The notes beneath the pieces were generated by a model, which was given only the letters and a program-made list of their open reading frames with translations, made no database searches and was not told where the DNA came from. The translations under genes and the position numbers were made by a program. Below, one piece after another: positions 21,148 to 32,005 of a stretch of DNA of 64,000 nucleotides. The stretch's first letter is position 1, and each line of letters begins with the position of its first letter. Source of the stretch: Isoperla grammatica (lineage: Eukaryota > Arthropoda > Insecta > Plecoptera > Perlodidae); assembly GCA_945910005.1 (NCBI GenBank), contig OX246746.1:23756181-23820180 (forward strand). The letters are read 5' to 3'.

Positions 21148-23639
21148 GTACATTATAATATACTCAATTTTATTATGCGTTATTTACAGTTCATGTAGTT
21201 CATATATACCTATATTTTGGCAAATAATCAAGGAAGCTATTCCGGTGTTTGGTTTAGGCAAACTCCACAATATTCTTAAATAAGACTATAGGTAGACAAT
21301 AATTAAATAATTATTTTAGTTTATTAATTCTACTAATCCTCTGCTTCCTGTTGGTGCCTAAAGGTACTACCGGGCCAGGGAACTAGTCTGATTGCCCAAT
21401 GAGAGTGGTACAACATTGCAGTGAGCAAAACATAACTTAGATTGCACTGCTGTTCCCACCGAAGATATCACAGTTAACGTGCAGACGTATATACATTCTG
21501 TCTCCAAAGGTGATTCAATTCAATCCCTGCTTCAGAGCCCTGCTGGGGATTTATTTCGATCAAACATTGTGTCATAACGTTTCAGTTTTAATATCCGAAC
21601 GCTCCCAACGTTTTCTGGAGAATGGAACATTTTTCTTTGACAATACAAAAGTGAGAATATTTATAGGACTCGACAAATCATAAGCAGTTAACATGAAATA
21701 TATGTTTGATACAAAATATCCTTAACCCCACAACTCTCGAATATGTTCCATTGAAAATATACATTCTACTGTTCGTTTTATAAAATATTTGTGTCGCTTA
21801 TTGAAGATCCTTTACTACGGCGCCTTCACATCTTTAAATAATCTTTAGTAATACCCAGCATTTTAAAACACGTTATAGATTATTCATTTGAAGATAAAAC
21901 ATGGCAAATAAAGCCTGCTACTGCAGACTGCTCTCGTTGTACAGTTTTGCGCGTAAGTAAATAATAAAACCCATCTGTTGTTCGAATATCTTCGCGGGCC
22001 AACCAGTAAGTGGCCCGTTTGCCAGATTTATGATTGCCGTGCGTCTTCTAAATAATTTTCATTTCGTTTCGCGTCGCCCATTGAAAATGTCTAAGGATTA
22101 GTTCAACTTATGCATTAAGGGGGTTCAGAGATATTTAAGTAATGTCTTTTTATCGTGGAATCTTTTCGGCAATTTTTGAACGAATTTGGCCGTAGTGGGT
22201 TTATGTCACTTTAAGTGAAGCGGCAAGTGGCTTTCAGAACGAAAATTATTAAATGAAAAGCTACGAATGTTACAAAAATCTGCTCGTCAAATTGTATCAC
22301 TTATTCAAATATATGACAAACGTCCCCACAATCAAAAGTTTTTAAAACTAATATGAAACGAACACATGAATTTTAACTAAAGTAAGGATAATAAAAGCAC
22401 TAAGCAGACAAACACATTTTCAATTCTAAGCCAATAAAAGAAGAAAATATACTACACTACCTACTAAACCAAACTGATTTATACCTGGTTTTACACTCTT
22501 GTTAATATGATTTTGCAGACGAAATTGAAATGTGATTATATCTCGCTGAGTTTATGTTTGAGATGAGCTTATAAAGGTTTTGTAATTTGGATTCGTAGGT
22601 TAAATTTGATCTTGGTACAGGCCACAAAGTAATTTGTGAAACTTTTAAATAAATAAATCTGTGTTTATTTCTACCCACTCAATTTACAAGAAGTGATTGT
22701 CAGTGGGGACCATTGATTATGTACCTCGTTGCTAACAGCTCCAGTCAACGTTTACACATAGACCAGTACTTAACATATTGATATTTGTCAATTTCCAACT
22801 TTAAAAAAAGAGAAAAAAAAAAACTAAAGTACAAACCAGGAACTGAAACTTGCATAATATAAACTCACATGCCCAAAGAGGCACATGAAGTATCTATATT
22901 ACATGTTCGTTAAAAGAGATCAGTTATAACTAAATACCAACATTAAACATTAAATAAAATTCAACTGTTCTCATATTTACGTCGTTAAACATAGACAAAT
23001 CGTTATGCAAATAGATTCGTGGCCACTTTTCATGGTTATAAAACTATGAATTTACTCACGAAATAGTTAACATTAATAACGTGAGTGACCTAAACCATGA
23101 GTTTATGTAACTATGAAAGATGAGATGGAATATCTCGACAAAATATAATTGGTATTTAAGCTGAACTAAGCTTTGTAGATAATCTGAAGCAACTATAATC
23201 CAAGTTTACCGGTACTTGGTGGTATGAAATCTAGATAGTCCTGCTCAACGTATTAATAATATAATACCTTATCGTATCCTTTGTCCAGGAAAACGATAGA
23301 TTTAACTCTTAGTATTTGAGTGGTTTCTGTAGTTGCGAGGGGTTCAAGGCCAGAAGGTACGGGTTGGTTCGATAACGAATTCCCAACCACCCAGATCTTA
23401 ATACGTCAGATAGTTTTTTTGTTGCCTGTAGATTTCGTTGATGCCCACAGGCGATAGTCTAGGAAATATTTTGATAGGAAGCAAATAGTATCAACAATTT
23501 CAATTTCAATCTCATGTACACGTCTTGAGTCGGGTAATTCACTTGTGTAGGGAACTTACGCAAAAACCGTTATTTTTCAGCTCGGTAGGTTTGTAAATCA
23601 CGAAACCTGTAAAGTTTTTTAGTCGATATCAGAGAACCC
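21148..23639. other. Unannotated AT-rich sequence
   Basis: I see no supported gene or repeat. Confidence 0.45.
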
Positions 23640-24190
23640 TCATTGGGTAATTCCGCTTTTTTATGGCCCCAACTGAGCGCTGCTTGGAAGGTAACGTATC
23701 ACGGCTCTTCATTCGACTCATTATAATCCGGCCACCGTGTGGCGTATCACCGTATCACCACAGTTCACGAGGTAGACGATATAGCTTCGCTCCGACATCC
23801 ATCATGACCGTTCGTTCCTTCGTTCATCTGTCCCAAAGCCTGGAGAGAAGATTTTGCGGTCGTTTCCTCACCACAGTACTCGGCTACGCTGCCACTCCCT
23901 AGCCGGAATAAATTTAATTCTATTCAATCGTTGGGGTGGTCCTTATGAGCCGTCCCGCGTTGCATTGTGGGACCTACGGTAAACACGAAATTCTATTAGG
24001 AAAATGTACCATCTACATGGTTCTTGAGTTTTGCATGTATATCTTGATTTGAATGACGTCCGTACGGTATTCTAATGATGATGATTGGACGTTGTCTCAA
24101 CCAATGGGTAAAATTAAATTAAATCGGATTTCGTCAAATGCGTGAAATAATTACAATGGCGGCTACGCTTTACTTCGGAGGGTAAACAGT
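23640..24190. other. CpG-richer patch of unknown role
   Basis: CpG is locally raised from about 23650 to 23990. The patch includes CCCGCGTTGCATTGTGGGAC near 23954. GCCGCCATTG on the minus strand near 24155 resembles a YY1/Pho site. There is no exon with splice support, only a 9-codon frame from the ATG at 24155. This may be a promoter or a transposon 5' end. Confidence 0.25.
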
Positions 24191-24784
24191 TTCCTCTTCA
24201 CTGGCCTCATCTCATACAAGCAAAGCATCAAATGTGGAGATGAGATTCTATATACATACGTAGATACCGGCAGAGATGAAGCAAATAAGGTAATTCGTTG
24301 AACTTACGTGTAAAATATGTTTTCCTCTCTCTCATTATGAAATTAAATTTATTTTGACTTACCAAATGCTGAACAAAGGTGTTTTAAAGTACGTGTTTAT
24401 TATGGAACACTCTTACTAACTTGGTACTATGTTGTGCTATGTAAGACCATTTCTGAGGACTTCCTTTTGATGTTTAATTATGAAAATATGAACTAATGAC
24501 TTCATTACGGGAGCTATAATTAAATGTATAATATCCTCTCCAACCTCTCGGGACTACGAGTGTCGTCACACGTGATTGAAGGAAACCTGGTTTTATCTTA
24601 TTTACTCCTGAATACTCTTTCAAATAAATTTTATTATGATTTTGCTCTATTTTTCAGCTAATATATCTCAAATCTGTAATAATTTTTTATAAATTGTATT
24701 CAGAACTATCTCAATTCAATTACTAGCCGTTATTAATGGAAATTTAAAAGAAAAAAAAAGTTTAGAAACGAAATATAGCTTTAT
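24191..24784. other. Unannotated AT-rich sequence
   Basis: No supported features. Confidence 0.45.
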
Positions 24785-24789
24785 TCACT

Positions 24790-24995
24790 CACGTTTTAGA
24801 ATAGATTCGAGTGAGATTCGTTGTTGGTATGGCGGCTTCAGTGTGGTCGAATAGAGGTTTGAACACACGGGCAGACTAGAATCAAATATACCGGGGACTC
24901 TCTCTATCGGAAACTGGGATAAACCGGCAGAGCAACTGTCACGCCGCTCTACTCGCTCGATCCATTCAATCGGAGTTTTGATTTTCAATGACGTT
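24790..24995 (-). other. Possible noncoding first exon or promoter patch
   Basis: On the minus strand a GC-richer stretch ends in AAAACGTGAGTG, a usable donor. A 67-residue frame crosses it but lacks domain features. It is listed because it stands out from the AT-rich flanks; the evidence is thin. Confidence 0.2.
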
Positions 24996-25194
24996 TTGAA
25001 TACACAAGCAAAAACCTAACAAAAGAGACTGTGCACTATAGTAATGAGTCTGCGTTTAGTTTACCAAACTAACTAACGGATTTTAACACGCCATCAAACA
25101 TATTGCAATAATCCTAAATGCATGTTGATTTAGTCTAAAACAGAATGGCTAACGTTTTACGCCTGCTGAGCTATTCTTTGGTATAAAAGCGGTG

Positions 25195-25480
25195 CGAATT
25201 AAAAGGTTTTTTTGGTCATATCTCAAGAACAAAAAGAAAAAGAAGTGACAAATTAAGAACTCAATACTGTATGAACAAAATTTGTTAGTTTGCAGTAATC
25301 ATAATTGTCATTTACAATGTACTTTTGAATTAAGTTCATTACTAAAAAGTGACTTAAGTGGTTCATATGTAGTATTACATTCTTATGAAACCAAATTGAG
25401 CGCATTTTTCACTTTATCAATGTTTTGTGGCGTTCTTGAGAAATGAACAAAAAACGCTATTTTCTTGTGGTTTTTATAAT
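25195..25480. mobile_element. Fold-back element, decayed
   Basis: The left arm GGTTTTTTTGGTCATATCTC, continuing AAGAAC, is mirrored by GTTCTTGAGAAATGAACAAA at about 25432-25451. Inside, GTGACAAATTAAGAAC roughly mirrors the right half. It shares the motif ATNTCTCAAGAA with the element at 7068-7443, suggesting related non-autonomous families. Confidence 0.55.
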
Positions 25481-25621
25481 AGTCTTGCTCTCTATTAAGA
25501 CGTGTAAAGCATTTCCAATATAGTGTTATCATAGAGGAGTGTGGGAAATGTCCCAGAAATATGAAAAAGAAGTGGTGAGCTCTGTGCATTCTGATAGCTC
25601 TATTATAGGTGCGTATTCCGT

Positions 25622-25745
25622 GACGGTCCACTTTTTACTGAGGAAAACCTTGGGGAAACTCTTCAGTCAGAATGGCCGGTGCTTGGTATCGAAGTGGCGT
25701 CCTTCCGAATGAGAATAACGCGTCTTCCCGCTGAGCAACTTCTCA
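25622..25745 (-). mobile_element. tRNA-derived SINE (family A)
   Basis: On the minus strand it reads TTGCTCAGCGGGAAGACGCG (A box), then CACTTCGATACC (B box), then CCGGCCATTCTGACTGAAGA and a body with TTTTCCTCAGT. The order and spacing of boxes match a tRNA-derived Pol III promoter, and the body matches the other family A copies. Confidence 0.7.
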
Positions 25746-28510
25746 GAATTCAATCTTTCTTATTATATAAAATCATGACAAGGTAATTTATTTATCACTT
25801 CACGTAACCTTTCCTAGCAGCCAATTGTGTGGCACGATTGCAACTTCGCTGCAAACGACTATGGTCTAGAGAAGTGTGTAATTAAAATGTGTTTTTTCTC
25901 TCAATACTCACCCGTGTTCCAGATTTCACAACGTTTTTCTCTCTCTTCAAGAATTTTAAACTATCCTTTGAGACGAGTGAGTTGCTCTTTCTATGCTTGA
26001 AACACGCCGGCATTGATCTTAACTTCCTCCAAGTCAAAACGTCAAATGCACGAAAATGGCAAATAGAATCAAACTTTCCTGAAAGCTTTTACGAATGTAA
26101 ACCATCTTAAATCCCGCGTCCGTATATTTTAGACACTAATGCCCGCTTTAAAAGGTTGTTGGAAGTTTCAAATGTACTTATCATTTTAATAGGCCTCTGC
26201 GCGGGTCTTTATTCTACCGACATCTCAGGCGTAAGAACCTTAATTCCGGAGGTTAATACAATGGGAGAACGATACACATGGAATAAAAAACAATTTAACT
26301 CATAGCTATTTATGCCCCTGAGGGAATTCTAATGAAATGTTTGTAACGTAAACAGCTCCATATATATTCATGCATCATCTTCTCTCGTGACCTGAATAGT
26401 GAATATATGAGTCCTAATCCCCTATTTCTGATAAAGAGACCAGAGGGATTACACAACGGTGAAATAAAATTTTCATTGCCATCTTTTTATGAGCAGCTGT
26501 AATATGTTAGTTGAAACCATTATTCTAAAGCAATAATAAAGCTTAAGTACGCGTCCCGTATAGGCAGAGACTAAACATTTTGAAATCTCTGTCCTAGATA
26601 TAGATTTGATTTTTTTTTTAAATTTTGTTGGTTGCAAAATGTGGTAAGTGAAAACAATGCAGAGGTATACAGTAATCAAAGAAAAATCATGTGGCAGGAA
26701 CATTGCTATGGTGATTGTTTTATTTGGGTTTTTGGAAATGTTTTTTAGTTACCATTTTTTTTTTTCATCTTAAGAAAGACAATTCTTAGTCAAAACACTG
26801 ATTTATAAAAAGTGTTAGTAGTGGTTTTACAGTGACATGTTTTCATACCATGTACATCTTATTAACTTTCCAATTGTTTACCTTTCAAATTGGTCCACTA
26901 CCTACATGAATTACGTGCTACTATGTTGTAAATAGATACACATACATATAGATGATGTTTGGTCTTGCTACTAACAAATCTTTCACCCGTACCTCGTCTG
27001 GACAAAGGACAAAAGAAATCGGATGTCCAGTAAGGAAGTTACATATAACAAAGGAACATAATGTAGGTAGGCTGCTTACAAATACCGGAGTACCCGTCTT
27101 TACCAAAACCAAGAGTCAACTTTCTGATCCACTTAAACGTATCAAGAATCAACTTATGAATAATTATACTTGTTAATTTTGGACGAAATGTACAATTTTG
27201 TATAGTTATAGTACTGGCGGTTTAGCAACCTAACATAGGTTATTTCTGTTAGTAGCGCAATACCATAAATTAGGATAATTTAAAGTTAATAGGATTTTTA
27301 TTCATTCACTTATTTTACAATTTAAAATTAAGATTTTCTCACTTACAACGTATTATTATTGTAATAATTATTCCTATTATTATTCAACAGGCCTCATTAT
27401 CTATTACACTTTCTTTTGTTTTCAAGCGATTCTTTGCATTTCATAAACTTCAATAATTATAGAAACATATTGAGAAATACGAGATCTGAAACGTTCTAAC
27501 AATAGTCCCATAGGGCCATTGTCTTCCCAATAAGTTTTATATTGAACCATTCTTAATTTTATAATACGGCTGTTATTAAAATAAAATACAGCAACAGTTT
27601 GTTCAAAAATGTATATATTTTATATTACAAGATAAGCATTTTCGGCGTATTGATTTAGGTTTTAACTTGGTCAATGTTGAATCGAATTGAAAAACCTCTG
27701 TGATGACTAATACGGTGCGTGACATCATGGCTATATCTATATCATGTTATAGCCGGCAAGGCGAGCGACGTGGCCTGTTTTAACCTTAGAGCAGAGATGG
27801 TTTTAACAGTGCAATTGAAACCCGCATTTTAAATCCTTCGAAAAACCAGTTAAAATTTATTCGGTAATGAAAATCTTTTGCGGAAGTTTGTTATGGTTGT
27901 AACGTTAAAACTTTCATAACGCAAATGTTACGGAGCATTCTGTATTCTAATAATTTCTCTATTCCAGGATAATTATATCGTGTGGTGGTAGGATCAAACA
28001 ATGGAGAGCATGGTCACTAACCTAAATATATATACGTACGTAGGGAAGTCTATAACATGAAGAACAATAATTACTGCAATAAACAGATACGGTGATCGTT
28101 ATGTAGGAAGACTATAATATAATATTATGATATAAAAGTACTTTACAGCCGTAATTAGTCCAGTTACCTAAGTAGCATTGTTCAGTGCAAGAATATTAAT
28201 CTCTAGCTTATGATTGATGAGATAACTTACATTAATAGTGAGGTGATCTAAGCTTGCATCCCCTATCGAGATCAAGTTGCAAAATGAAATTGAGAATCCA
28301 AACGTTTTGACAAAAAAAAACGAACAATTAGGAAGGCGTCCTCCAAGATTTTAGATTAACCCCGCACCTATTTTCGCTTCTACACACAATACTTGCAATA
28401 CTATCTGGGTTAGAATCTAAAACATATTCATGTTATGGAATGAGAAATAGATTAAGAACTTTATAACTTAAAAAGCACATAAAACAACCATGCACTGCAT
28501 TTAAACACCA
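25746..28510. other. Unannotated AT-rich sequence
   Basis: Short frames occur at 25889-26110 and 26952-27176 on the plus strand, without splice support or recognisable domains. No other features were seen. Confidence 0.4.
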
Positions 28511-28689
28511 GGGGGGTGAGTCTCGAATTCCACGTGGAAACACAACTTTCGACGTTTTGATTCCATGCATGGAATGGCAATTCCGAATTGTCGTAGTCTC
28601 GAGTTTTGTTTCCGACTATCGGAAGCGTTTATTGAAACTCATGTAGGATTCCGTCACTAGCGGCTAGGACCAGAATGTCTCGGCTTTTT

Positions 28690-28737
28690 AGCCAATTAGA
28701 AGCTTCGTTATAAAGAGGGGCGTGGTTTCGAGCCAGT
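28690..28737 (+). promoter_or_regulatory. CCAAT / TATA / initiator series inside the transposon
   Basis: GCCAATTAG (about 28691), TTATAAAG (28708-28715) and CCAGTCAT (28733-28740) are ordered and spaced like a Pol II core promoter: TATA about 27 bases before the initiator A. An ATG follows at 28746. Confidence 0.45.
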
Positions 28738-28745
28738 CATTTGAA

Positions 28746-28778
28746 ATGGAACAAATGTATCATTGTCAAAATGGCAAG
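28746..28778 (+). pseudogene. Remnant first coding exon of the transposon gene
   Basis: The ATG at 28746 starts MEQMYHCQNGK, which ends exactly at a donor (AAG then GTAATT) at 28779. Together with the promoter series just upstream this looks like the start of an intron-containing transposase gene. The rest of the gene is not recognisable downstream. A functional exon is possible but unlikely without the body. Confidence 0.35.
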
Positions 28779-29164
28779 GTAATTACTTCGTCTTCGACGC
28801 CTTATTATTACGTTAATTATCATTAGTTATTTCTATACTTTGTTTTCAATATTAATATATTATATATTATAATATATTTTAATATTATTAATATTATAAT
28901 ATGTACTATTTTTGTTGTATTCAGTTATTCACCTCTAAATGGAGGTAGTAGTAGATAATAGTAAAATTCATACATTATACCAACATTCTTCAATTGTACA
29001 ATTAGGCCTAGTTTTGAGAGCTATAATATCTGTGTCACTCAATTTTATTAATATTATTATAACATTATTTTTAAGACTTAAGACAATCAAAATCAATAAT
29101 CATAACCTAAACTAAAGACAAAATGTAAGCCTGACTTTGCATTGTTCACATTACTTATTTCCTA

Positions 29165-29292
29165 TTGTTTTTTTTTTTAGTTTAGTTTAGTTTAGATTAG
29201 TTTAGTTTAGTCTAGTGTAATGATAATCTGTCGATGTAAAGAGCGTAAGCTCATTCTGACAAATAAAGATTATCATTATTATTATTATTGCC
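29165..29292 (+). mobile_element. LINE-type 3' tail nested in the DNA transposon
   Basis: A run of TTTAG repeats is followed by GAGCGTAAGCTC (a perfect 4-bp stem with a GTAA loop), CATTCTGACAAATAAAGATT and (ATT)n. A small stem-loop, then AATAAA, then a microsatellite tail is typical of non-LTR 3' ends. The distal GCCGTTATTGCTG resembles what follows the (ATT)n tails at 20060 and 20550. Confidence 0.55.
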
Positions 29293-29544
29293 GTTATTGC
29301 TGATACACGTATTATACATGTCAAAATGGCAACACAATACACTAGCATTACATGTTATTTATTAAACAAAGCAGTTTATTAATTAGAGAATTATACTTTC
29401 GTAAAAAGGCCCAAGAAACTAGGCATACAAAACATGGTAGACAAAAACACGATTAAAAACCCGAAATTTCATTTTCAGGAAAAAATATTTAATTCTTGTT
29501 CATTATTAGTGCCAACACTTTAGATTATAAGAGCGAAAAAAGAA

Positions 29545-29620
29545 CGGATACGTCGGGAATCGAACCCGAGATTTTTTGGTGCAAGGCGCGGACGCACTCG
29601 CCGAGCCACGGCTGCGGATG
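29545..29620 (-). mobile_element. tRNA-derived SINE head (family B), nested
   Basis: On the minus strand: GCCGTGGCTCGGCGAGTGCG (A box), then GTCCGCGCCTTGCACC, then TCTCGGGTTCGATTCCCGAC, a perfect B box inside an intact T-arm-like stem (TCGGG and CCCGA). It is tRNA-like but lacks a proper acceptor stem. It is one of the best preserved Pol III promoters in the window and lies inside the 1.5-kb transposon. Confidence 0.75.
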
Positions 29621-30388
29621 AAAATTGGCAAACCTTAATTGTAAACTTTTTTGGCCGTTTGTAGGCCTGAGGCCCCAGGCATATTAAAAATTAGAATTAT
29701 TGCTTTTTAATATTTTATTGTACTTCACTCATCCGTAACTTAATTTAATTAATCACTTTTGACCTAAATATACATAGGTAAAACGATATTTAAGCCCTGC
29801 CATTCTTCGAAGCGTCCATTTTCCATGGAACACATGATGCTCTGACGTCACTTTCGTCTGTCGAATGTACTTCCGACAGCAAAATAGTAGAAGGAATCGA
29901 AATCATTTTCTTCAACGCGGAATAGGAATCGAAAGTACGTCGAGACTACTGATTGTCGAAAGTAAGCGTGGAAAGCAGTCATTCCACGTGAAAAAAGCGT
30001 CGAGACTCACCCCCCAGTAAAATATTCGTCATGCAATTAGACTTGGCGGACGCACTCGGTGGAAACCTAACCCTCCCTCGATCATGCTAGGTAATGATAT
30101 CCATACCATTCACATTACTGGGCCTTATGATTTATACAGACACAGATTTCAAATTATTCAGTAAACTCCCCAGCTAGGTCAGCACAATTTCTTCAAACTG
30201 AAACATATTTTGAAATATCAACAATAAGAAAATGAACGATACAAAAATCCGTCCTCACTTGGACTAAAATCCTGATTTTCTGCTTGGGGGGGATGTGCCT
30301 TGAAATTTTTGACACAGCGCTGAGTCTTATTGTCTTATTCTTCTATCTCTCGGTCGGGTTCGGTCTATCTCTCATTGAAGTGATGATA

Positions 30389-30540
30389 AAGTCGCTCCAC
30401 AGCAACTTTGAGGTTGGGGACGTCACAGATGGGCGTGTCGGAGCCAATCAGCGGGCGGCTTTCACCAATACTCACATTTGGTTGGCCAAGCCTCACTCAT
30501 CTGTGACGTTCTCAGCCCCAAAGTTGTTGTGGAGCGACTT
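30389..30540. mobile_element. Snap-back MITE with about 45-bp arms
   Basis: AAGTCGCTCCACAGCAACTT at the left is answered by AAGTTGTTGTGGAGCGACTT at the right, and ACGTCACAGATG by CATCTGTGACGT further in. The middle also pairs loosely (GAGCCAATCAG and TTGGTTGGCC). The whole element is about 152 bp and has no coding content. Confidence 0.8.
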
Positions 30541-30565
30541 AAACTACAGCGACTAAGAACCAGTA

Positions 30566-30681
30566 TACAATCTCTTAATAGGAAAGTTATTTGTAGCTAT
30601 TTGGAGGATTTCAAGAGTTTTGATTGGTGGTTGCCATGGAGAAAACAAACTTTTCGACAAATTAGTTATTGCGACATTGTA
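30566..30681 (+). repeat. Interspersed repeat R1, copy 1
   Basis: This stretch is about 85% identical over its best 82 bases to the minus strand of 56442-56566. It translates without stops to EDFKSFDWWLPWRKQTFRQI and continues SYCDIV, within a 132-residue plus-strand frame (30478-30876). The corresponding frame in copy 2 gives DWWLPWRQQAIRRISNWNIV. Shared peptide spelling may mean the repeat derives from a mobile-element coding region, but most of the conservation could be at the DNA level. I do not recognise the peptide. Confidence 0.7.
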
Positions 30682-31918
30682 AGACTGGACCTTACTAATA
30701 CTACCCAACCCAGTACTACTGCCACTAATACTTATGATAAATATAATGTTTCAATAACACTTATTGTCAAAGTACGCAGCTATAATATTAACCTACCAAG
30801 TAAGAATCCTTTTAAATTCTCAGAAGAAAAGAAGGAGAAAAGTGTTTTAATCTCGTGGGATTATATTACTATGTAATGACAATCTCTGTACTTATCTTCG
30901 CTTCAATAAAATATACCAAACTGATAAACTTATGGTTGCCCTTTGTCAATAAGGGGGCCCAACAGGAACGTAGTTCTTTATCTTTCTATCCTATTCTACT
31001 CACTTTCCTCACAGGCGGTTTAGCAGAAAACTAAAACCTCTCATCTCTGCGTACACAAGACGTGCGATCGTTGTTATTATTGAATAAACGTATTTTATCA
31101 ATATTGTTATGCAAATGTGTGTGGGCAGTGTTAAAGTTGTGTTCACATGGTGCACAAAGAGCAAATAACGCGTGCCTGATATGCTCTTTGTATGGGGAGG
31201 GGAAGTATGATCACATCTCGCATAAATATTCAAGCGTGGCATATTTTCAACTTGGCAAGTCACAGAATTCCCCCATATATAGACTGACTGACAAACAAAA
31301 TGTGTACTTTAGAATTCCCTAAATATCGTGTTCGTACAGATAGATATAACGTATGAATGCAAATGAAAAGTCTGATATTAAAATTGGAGGACACGTTGTT
31401 TAATATCGATGCTTCGGAAAGTGAAATAAAATATTTTTCTAGGTATTGAACTAAGATTGAAATAAATTAAGCCTATTTGGATGTATCAAAATGTATAAAG
31501 TATGATTTTATTTTAAACGTTTTCTTTGTATAACTAATACAAAATTTGGATACACTAAAAAGCAAATGAGTTTTTTCGTACTTTTCTAAAAAAAACATTA
31601 AAATTAGAGTAAATTCGAATGTGATCGATAACAGTAATTCACATAACATGTTTACGGCTGCGGTTGTACGTTTCCCAGACAAAATGTCAAGGTTTTTCCC
31701 ACCTTAATACTCATATAATGCCAATACTCTTATATTTACTTCCAATTGATGTGCTGTACGTCGGCCACAGCCCTTTAAAGGTCAGACGAACCGATAACAA
31801 TTTACCGCCGACATAATGCCCGACCGTGGTGCTTGGAACAAATTTTGTTCGCATTCAGAATGAACTGCTTGAAGATAATGATGATTACTAGACCAGACCT
31901 ACTGGGCCGAACTGTTAC
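30682..31918. other. Unannotated AT-rich sequence
   Basis: No supported gene beyond the tail of the frame crossing R1 copy 1, which runs to 30876 and is Lys/Ile/Asn-rich at its end. Confidence 0.4.
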
Positions 31919-32005
31919 GATCTTGCACGAGGATAATCGAGATGGTTCGTGGAGGTGGATGTAATTTTGTTGTGGTCCCGATTCTACCGTGACTACGTAG
32001 GTCAA
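31919..32005 (-). CDS. Candidate 87-nt coding exon, unknown protein
   Basis: A minus-strand acceptor with a branch-point-like sequence (CTGATCTAAT, then TATTTCTTCAG) precedes 29 open codons, LTYVVTVESGPQQNYIHLHE followed by PSRLSSCKI. A donor-like GTAACAG follows. The length is exactly divisible by three (phase 0 to 0). Codon use is richer in G, C and CpG than the flanks. I recognise no domain and no partner exon, and such a short open interval can arise by chance. Confidence 0.25.

Larger units (their letters stand above)
28511..30015. mobile_element. 1.5-kb DNA transposon with GGGGGGTGAGTCTCG inverted ends
   Basis: The left end GGGGGGTGAGTCTCG is repeated exactly, inverted, at the right end (30001-30015). 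Just inside, both ends carry CACGTGGAA-type palindromes and a second GTAGTCTCGA at matching distances, so the terminal repeats are long but partly diverged. The left end also holds a promoter-like series and a short coding start (separate entries). No transposase body is visible; the centre is AT-rich and contains nested retroposons. The element is therefore non-autonomous or gutted. No clear target-site duplication could be read in the flanks, so I leave the superfamily open. Confidence 0.75.

Noticed and set aside
29545..29620. Functional tRNA gene
   Set aside because: A and B boxes are good, but the acceptor stem and anticodon arm do not fold properly, so it is a SINE head.
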